Shown: positions 58,520 through 64,000 of the stretch, one piece after another | Numbering within the stretch: position 1 is the stretch's first letter | How the letters are laid out: every line of letters starts with the position of its first letter | The notes under the pieces: generated by a model | What the model was told of the DNA's origin: nothing | Database searches by the model: none | Seen by the model: the letters and a program-made list of their open reading frames with translations, nothing else | Program-made: the position numbers and the translations under genes | Source of the DNA: Osedax fenrisi | Taxonomy: Eukaryota; Annelida; Polychaeta; Sabellida; Siboglinidae | DNA: 64,000 bases | Assembly: GCA_964019155.1 (NCBI GenBank) | Contig: OZ025243.1 | Coordinates: forward strand, 23,729,944 to 23,793,943 | Direction: 5' to 3'

Positions 58520-59090
58520 TGTACACTAGATTAATTCAGAGTTAATGGTATTATGATGATGTATAGGTAAAAGGTACATATGTGAATAACATCAGAAAAA
58601 ATATTTCTGTGTATATTTGGATAGAACTTAATTAGATCAGCAATAGGCCGGAATAGAAAAAACGGATTCCTTGAGAAACCGTGTATAAGCGAGAAAGAGT
58701 CAAGTAATAATGTATCCAATAATAATAATAGAGATATTGTTGTCAGATATGAACTAGACCATTTTAATTCTAAGCATTAATATCCATCATAGTAAGCCGT
58801 GAGATTAATATATTATAGTCCAGGGTGTCATTAGCAGATGAGATATCAGGTAGGATTAGATGGTAACATGTGTTGCTCTTTAGGTAGATAATATTGTGTC
58901 AGTAATACGAAGGAGAGTTGTTTCGATTGAATGACTCTTACTAAAAGCGATTTAAACGGTTCTAATAGATTATTTTTATTTATATGGGAGATAATTTGTT
59001 TGGAGACAATTCTATCTAATATTTTACTTAATATGGGTAGATGTGAAATTGGTTATTTCTAAGGGAGTTTATGTCGAGGTTTTGTTTTTT
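58520..59090 (-). pseudogene. L2/CR1-like LINE RT fragment
   Basis: On -: PISHLPILSKILDRIVSKQI near 59056-58995, INKNNLLEPFKS, a broken motif A region, then GVSQGIRFFYSGLLL near 58690-58640 (GVPQGSVLGPLLF) and a trailing DVIHICTFYLY where YADDTxLY should be. N-terminal and C-terminal parts are absent. Probably the same family as 52566-54120. Confidence 0.65.
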
Positions 59091-59167
59091 TTAAATAGGA
59101 GAAATTATGGAAGTTTTGAGGCCGGGTGAAACCTGGCCAGAGGCTTATTGGTAAGTCTGCAATAGTA

Positions 59168-60082
59168 GGGGAGATGGGGTTGTATGAACAGGTGTCTTGC
59201 ATGAGCCACTGGATATAACAATTGTTTGCTACAGCAGAAATTTGATTTAACTGAACTAGTATCGTCATCTATAATTAATACAGTTGCGGAAGTATCATTT
59301 TTGACAAAAAAATAAAAATAGTAACATTTTAATCACATTTTTAACTAAAGTACGCTCAAAAGTAAAAATTGAGACAAGGTAATATATGTTATAACTTCTA
59401 TACTAATTATTTGATTATTTTCATATTATATATATTATTTTAATATATAATTAACTTAATATTAATATAAAAATATATTTAAAATTTTAAATAAATTATT
59501 TAAATTTTATAAATTAATAATAAAATTTGATATGGGGTTGAGTGAACCACTAAAAATGGGGTTATATGAACATTGTTCAATCAAACACATAACATATGTT
59601 AATATTTATAATATAATATTATAATATTATAATATATATTCAATTATCCGAATATAAATAAGTAATGATTAAATAGAAATAATATAATTAATTATATATC
59701 AATATAATTAATTAAATTAATTTTAATGAGGGTCAATTACTAATTCTTAATAATTATTTAAATATTATTTCCAGGAATCAAAAATGAGAAACTATACTCA
59801 ACAAACTGAATGAATACGTGATAAATCATGACAAGAGCAATTAACGAAGTAAAACAGGGTATGTTCATTCAACCACGCCTTTGGGGTTGAATGAACTTTT
59901 TTATTTTTTTTTATTAATTGTAATTATGAAATCTTATAAGTATTCCTTATATCTAAAAGTGATATATTAGTTAACTAATATCATATATTATGCAATACAA
60001 TTTAAATAATTAATAAAAATGTAGTATTACCACCATGATAGCACTTTATACAAAAACATGATCATACAACCCAACCCTCCCC
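59168..60082. mobile_element. 915-bp TA-flanked pogo-like transposon
   Basis: Left end GGGGAGATGGGGTTGTATGA; right end, reverse complemented, GGGGAGGGTTGGGTTGTATG. TA flanks at 59166-59167 and 60083-60084. The end motif GGGGTTGxATGAAC is repeated inside (59533, 59560, 59849, 59882). At 59781 an ATG starts MRNYTQQTE, a stop, then RDKS and, one frame over, RAINEVKQGM. This resembles the N-terminal psq/CENP-B-type helix-turn-helix of pogo transposases. TTTCCAG just upstream may be its acceptor. The right end is duplicated in tandem (to 60281). Confidence 0.75.
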
Positions 60083-60339
60083 TACCCAAAAAAAATAGGA
60101 TCAAGTAAAGGTAAAATGTTGGTGATATAATGAGATATATATTCCTTATATCTAAAAGTGATATATTAGTTAACTAATATCATATATTATGCAATACAAT
60201 TTAAATAATTAATAAAAATGTAGTATTACCACCATGATAGCACTTTATACAAACACATGATCATACAACCCCACCCTCCCCTACCCAAAAAAAATAGGAT
60301 CAAGTAAAGGTAAAATGTTGGTGATATAATGAGATATAT
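59941..60339. repeat. Two nearly identical 199-bp tandem copies
   Basis: 59941-60139 repeats as 60140-60339. Only about three differences are seen (CAAAAACATG/CAAACACATG; CAACCCAACC/CAACCCCACC). The unit spans the right end of the pogo-like element plus about 55 bp of flanking DNA, so the duplication happened after insertion. Confidence 0.95.
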
Positions 60340-60554
60340 ACCTATAGTGGTAATACAATGGTGGATCAGTGTGGGAGGTACAGTGATATTTCATGAATAG
60401 TTTATTTACTTAATATAATTAATGGATAGTGATACTTATTGTATACTCAATGAGTCAATAGTATGTGTAATATATATGGTGAGTTTAAGTAGTGTTGGAA
60501 TAGAAGCGCTAATAATATTATTAATTCTTGCAATTTTATTTACATAAAATTAAT

Positions 60555-60625
<71 letters not shown>

Positions 60626-60658
60626 TTGTGTGTGTATATACATATATGTATTTATATA
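60340..60658. other. Downstream of the LRR exon; (TA)n and candidate polyA signal
   Basis: (TA)n at 60563-60612 followed by TGTGTG. On -, AATAAA occurs at about 60543-60538, 115 bp after the LRR stop; it could serve for 3' end processing. Confidence 0.3.
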
Positions 60659-61384
60659 CTAACTAGTATTTGTTATATTATGTTTATTACATATATCACC
60701 TCGGTGTGTATAATTACAGAATTTCATTTTATTTACTTCATTTATTATTATTTGATTTATAATATTTATTTTACTTGATATCCATTCTTTATCGCAATAA
60801 CAAGTATTTCTAAACGAAAAAAAATCCACAGTTATTTTAAGCTTGCCAACATAATATCTAACTAAGAATTTTCCAATAGTGTCACTATTAAGGGAAGTTA
60901 ATGGATTTCCTTTTAGAGATAGATATGTCAATTTTAGTAAGTTGCTAGTATCTATATTAAAATTATTAAGATTATTATTATCAATAAATATTGAAGTTAA
61001 TTCGTTGTTGTACTTAAATAGAAATGTTGGTAATGTATTTAGAAGATTATTTTTAATATCGAATACTCTTAATTGTGTATTATTTATAAATAAAGTAACA
61101 GGCAAATATTCAATTTTATTATTACTTAAATATAATTCATTCATATGTATTAATGCCCCAAATGTAATTTTATTTAAATATTCGATTCTATTATTACGAA
61201 GATCTATAATACTTAATAATGGATAGGAATCATATTTAATAGCACAATAAATATTTTTAAATGCACATTTATCAACGTTTTTAATAGTCATTTCTTTACA
61301 CATATACATTTTCGTTTTGATAAATAATTGATGATGTTGTAATATTCCTGAAACAATAGCATTACTTGTACACATTATAATTTC
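60659..61384 (-). CDS. Leucine-rich-repeat protein, probable last exon
   Basis: An undamaged minus frame ends at TAA/TAG 60661-60659. A good splice acceptor (TTTGTCACAG, AG at 61386-61385) sits just before GAAATTATAATG; upstream codons are only TA microsatellite, so I start the exon at 61384. From the in-frame Met at 61375 it gives 238 residues: a Cys-bearing cap (about 1-50), five LRRs (about 52-170; for example LSIIDLRNNRIEYL, MNELYLSNNKIEYL, LTYLSLKGNPLTSL) and an LRRCT cap with CYCDKEW and Cys at about 192, 194, 220 and 229. Such secreted or membrane LRR proteins bind other proteins. No signal peptide or membrane span here, so a 5' exon is expected. A single-exon gene from the Met is the alternative. 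Confidence 0.72.
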   Translation of the reverse strand, partial: EIIMCTSNAIVSGILQHHQLFIKTKMYMCKEMTIKNVDKCAFKNIYCAIKYDSYPLLSIIDLRNNRIEYLNKITFGALIHMNELYLSNNKIEYLPVTLFINNTQLRVFDIKNNLLNTLPTFLFKYNNELTSIFIDNNNLNNFNIDTSNLLKLTYLSLKGNPLTSLNSDTIGKFLVRYYVGKLKITVDFFSFRNTCYCDKEWISSKINIINQIIINEVNKMKFCNYTHRGDICNKHNITNTS

Positions 61385-61426
61385 CTGTGACAAATTTAAA
61401 TTGTATATATATATATAAAACAATGA

Positions 61427-61473
<47 letters not shown>

Positions 61474-61628
61474 TAGTAATATATTTATTTTTCTGGTAAA
61501 TTGTATGATAGTCAAACACTATAATTTACAATACATCATTTTCTTAAAAAGGCCAACGTTAATAATGCCATATGTTATTCATACTATAACCAATTATTAC
61601 TTATATATATATATATATAAATATATAA

Positions 61629-61660
<32 letters not shown>

Positions 61661-61677
61661 ATGTATATATATATGTA

Positions 61678-61709
<32 letters not shown>

Positions 61710-61949
61710 ATTACATATATAGTTTAATTGTATTATTATAATATAATATTAAATCAATAATTATAGGTACTATATATTTATGTTCAATTTTACTTCTGTC
61801 AATTGAATCAAACGTTTTATGGAAAATAATGAAAAGTAATAAGGCATGTATTACGAAAAGTAATAAGGCATCTTTATGTTATATATCTATGTTATAAATT
61901 CACAGTATTGGTTAAGTTTAATATTTTTGAAAGGTACTAACACCTTTCG
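61385..61949. other. Upstream of the LRR exon; (TA)n-rich
   Basis: TA tracts at 61414, 61429-61469 and 61600-61695. I could not find a preceding exon or a promoter. Open frames on + here are TA-encoded. A 20-bp duplication GAAAAGTAATAAGGCAT occurs at about 61830 and 61855. Confidence 0.35.
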
Positions 61950-62960
61950 TTCCATCTATTTATAGAATCCTGATATATAAATCCGGTTCCAGAGGTACAG
62001 TACTATGTATTGAAATGCTAATAACTTCTAGAGCTCAAATGGAATTTCTTCTACAAATACAGCTTTACTCTATGCAATTCTCCTCACAAACTTATACATG
62101 TTATCAGTATTTAAATGTCCTTTATCTATTCATAGTGCCCAATTATTAAGAAGTAAACACTCGTTCTATATCGTTTATCGACTTAATATGTAATCTTAGT
62201 AAGTTTTCTATTCCACTTACCTAGTTTTCTATTTCCAACTTATTGCTGATTTTTGATTTCTTGCAGATATTGTATTTCATCTATCTTTTTCTGGATGAAT
62301 TTAGTATCTTCTTTTTCATAAGAAATCTATAATTATTTTTGTGCTCTCATATATTTTCAAAAGCTTTCCATAATTAGGTATGAATCTCTTTATTGTGCTC
62401 TTTCTTGTAATTTATTTCGCTTGTTGTATATATTTATAGTTTTTAATTGTATTATTTAATTTAGTTTTTGATTCATTGGTAATATATTATCGGCTATTTC
62501 TTGTATACAGATAATAAATGTGTGTACGACATATCTACAGTTGGTGTAGATGAAATACTCTGACATACTTCGAACATGTTTTCGAAACTATTTACTTTTA
62601 ATAAGAATAAGTTTCGTATGTCAGGGTTATTATTAAGGATGTTCCAATCATAAGGTTTTGTATTTCTATTGATCTTCTTACTCGCACTAAGGGTTAGTTT
62701 TATTTAGATGAAACAATTTTGTTATCATAGGTGACACTTGAAAAGGGATATATATCCCTACATATGTGCTCTACAGTTTGTACTATATAGTACACTATAT
62801 AAGAAACATATGTTTCCACTTTTTATTAAAAGCATTTGTACATTCAGAGTTCCGATAGTTAGTATATATTCTTCCACTAGAGTTTATTCTTAATTGTTAA
62901 TTATTCGACCTCAACCTGTTATAGAATTAGAGGACGCGTTCCTTGTTTGACCGCACGACG
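61950..62960 (-). pseudogene. RTE-type LINE remnant: endonuclease start and linker
   Basis: On -: ILTIGTLNVQMLL near 62868-62830 is the endonuclease N-terminus (compare TIGTLNVQTL / TIGTWNVRTL). Most of the endonuclease is deleted. Then KINRNTKPYDWNILNNNPDI and RNLFLLKVNSFENMFEV (62680-62575), a typical RTE linker with 'YDW..L..', and lower-quality linker sequence to about 62100. A G+C-richer 5' leader lies at 62900-62960. No RT seen. Another internal-deletion copy. Confidence 0.6.
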
Positions 62961-63289
62961 AGCGATGAATGTTGATGGTATGGCATAGTGTGTTCCAATG
63001 TATGATAGATAGTATTATATACAGGGCTGGCTTAAGCATACTATGGGCCCCCGGCAAAAAAAACACATGGGACCCATTATAATTTTATTACATATTAATA
63101 GGGTCATTCTAGCAATAACTAATATATGTATAACTATTAAATGTATATATATAAATGATATAGGTTTTATTATTCTATGCGTAATAAAATTATGTACAAA
63201 TATTTAAAATCTTTAAATTTTGAGTTTTATAAATGTTAGTTTTTCATATATATTTACATGTTTCGTGTGAAGGAGGTGACCTTTATTCA
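62961..63289. other. Non-coding; possible DNA transposon end
   Basis: CAGGGCTGGCTTAAGCATAC followed by TATGGGCCCCCGGCAAAA at 63022-63059 resembles a terminal inverted repeat of hAT-like elements (CAGGGxxGG). No matching right end lies in the window. Confidence 0.3.
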
Positions 63290-63600
63290 TTCACTCCATG
63301 GATGGACATAGATAGTAAGTTGCACCCTGCAATTCATTGCAATATAATATTGTATAAGATAATAAATTAATTAATTAGTAAAAAATAAAAATGATATAAG
63401 TATAATTAAATATTTATATTACTCGATTTCATCTCTAAAAAATTAGTAGTAGGTATTAATTATTTTATTAATTTCATTAATAAGATTTGATTATAAAGAT
63501 AATTTTTCCATATTTAACAGTATTTATTGTGTCAGATAATTTCATAGAAAATTATTTATAAGTTTAAGTTTCGATAATCTGATCTCTCCAGGGTAATTAT
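63290..63600 (+). repeat. Interspersed repeat shared with 19679-19983, copy 2
   Basis: Same order of blocks as copy 1: ATAGATAGTAAGTTGCACCC, ATTGCAATATAATATTGTAT, TACTCGATTTCATC, TTAATTTCATTAATAAG, TATTTATTGTGTCAGATAAT and TTCATAGAAAATTATTTATA. Direct orientation. Confidence 0.65.
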
Positions 63601-64000
63601 ATTCTATAAAATATAGGTATATTCGGATGCAAATTTCTACATTTGTTTATGCATCTATCCCACCATATATTGTATATAATAGTGTATGGATAGTCCATTC
63701 CTTTGAGTTTGTATAGCAATACAGTATACTATATATAAAAAAATGTTATATACTTTTAGATTAAATTGTCAAATATTGGTAGAAATAAGTTATTTTGAAC
63801 TTGCATAGTAAATTCAATATTTGATTAAGTGATATCATTATACTAATTATTTTATAATTTGTTATGTTTGTATACTCCAATCATATCTTCATCATTATTT
63901 ATTTTCTCGCCTATATATTTAGAGAGTATATAAATATTTTGTATTAACGCTATTATTTTCTCAATTGTAACTAATTGTAACACTTTCATGATCGACTTTA
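63601..64000. other. Non-coding to the window edge
   Basis: AT-rich sequence. Nothing recognised. Confidence 0.35.

Noticed and set aside
61505..61741. 78-codon open frame upstream of the LRR exon, considered as a 5' exon
   Set aside because: Wrong strand and mostly TA-encoded.
1..64000. CRISPR array, operon or phage-like system
   Set aside because: Tandem repeats here lack unique spacers of fixed length, and all coding signal is of eukaryotic mobile-element type.

Overview
The window is nuclear DNA from an animal, almost certainly an invertebrate. It is about four fifths A/T by eye and crowded with (TA)n microsatellites. It holds many animal-type non-LTR retrotransposons (RTE, L2/CR1-like, Jockey-like and R2-like), a tRNA-derived SINE, a PIF/Harbinger remnant and pogo/mariner-like DNA transposons. 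I cannot name the phylum. There is no sign of bacterial or organellar DNA: no operons, ribosome binding sites, rRNA genes or CRISPR array.

Layout. 1-2.2 kb: R2-like 3' end, a 15-bp minisatellite, and an AT-rich repeat pair. 3.2-9.5 kb: three broken RTE copies and a possible LINE ORF1. 10.0-10.6 kb: a PIF/Harbinger pair, transposase piece on + and MADF/Myb-like exon on -, tail to tail. 11.5-13.6 kb: a GC-rich island, then a tandem-repeat element. 13.65-15.0 kb: a C/T-rich L2-like copy. 16-17.9 kb: a hairpin array, a TA-centred palindrome and an inside-out SINE cluster. 19.1-24.6 kb: two more copies of the tandem-repeat element, then a nearly full-length two-ORF LINE on -. 25-31 kb: SINEs and two further LINE pieces. 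31.6-35.6 kb: a third LINE on - with a SINE between its ORF1 and ORF2 remnants, plus a 154-bp palindrome. 37-42.5 kb: an old SINE, two endonuclease remnants and a 905-bp TA-flanked transposon. 44.9-50.0 kb: an L2-like copy on - interrupted by an RTE on +. 50.9-59.1 kb: RTE and L2-like fragments. 59.2-60.3 kb: a second TA-flanked, pogo-like element whose right end is duplicated in tandem. 60.66-61.38 kb: a leucine-rich-repeat exon, the best host-gene candidate. 61.9-64 kb: one more RTE remnant and repeats.

How it fits together. Almost all coding signal is dead retroelement sequence; every LINE RT copy has stops, frameshifts or deletions, and several have lost the block carrying the catalytic YADD motif. 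The two reading frames that stand out as undamaged are the LRR exon (60.66-61.38 kb) and the short MADF exon (10.37-10.59 kb). The SINE probably borrowed a LINE machinery, but no matching 3' tail could be assigned. Several unrelated repeat families touch a (TA)n tract at one fixed end, which suggests that (TA)n tracts are either preferred targets or products of these elements.

Family assignments come from motif reading by eye and not from database searches. Element boundaries are approximate unless inverted repeats or target duplications fix them.
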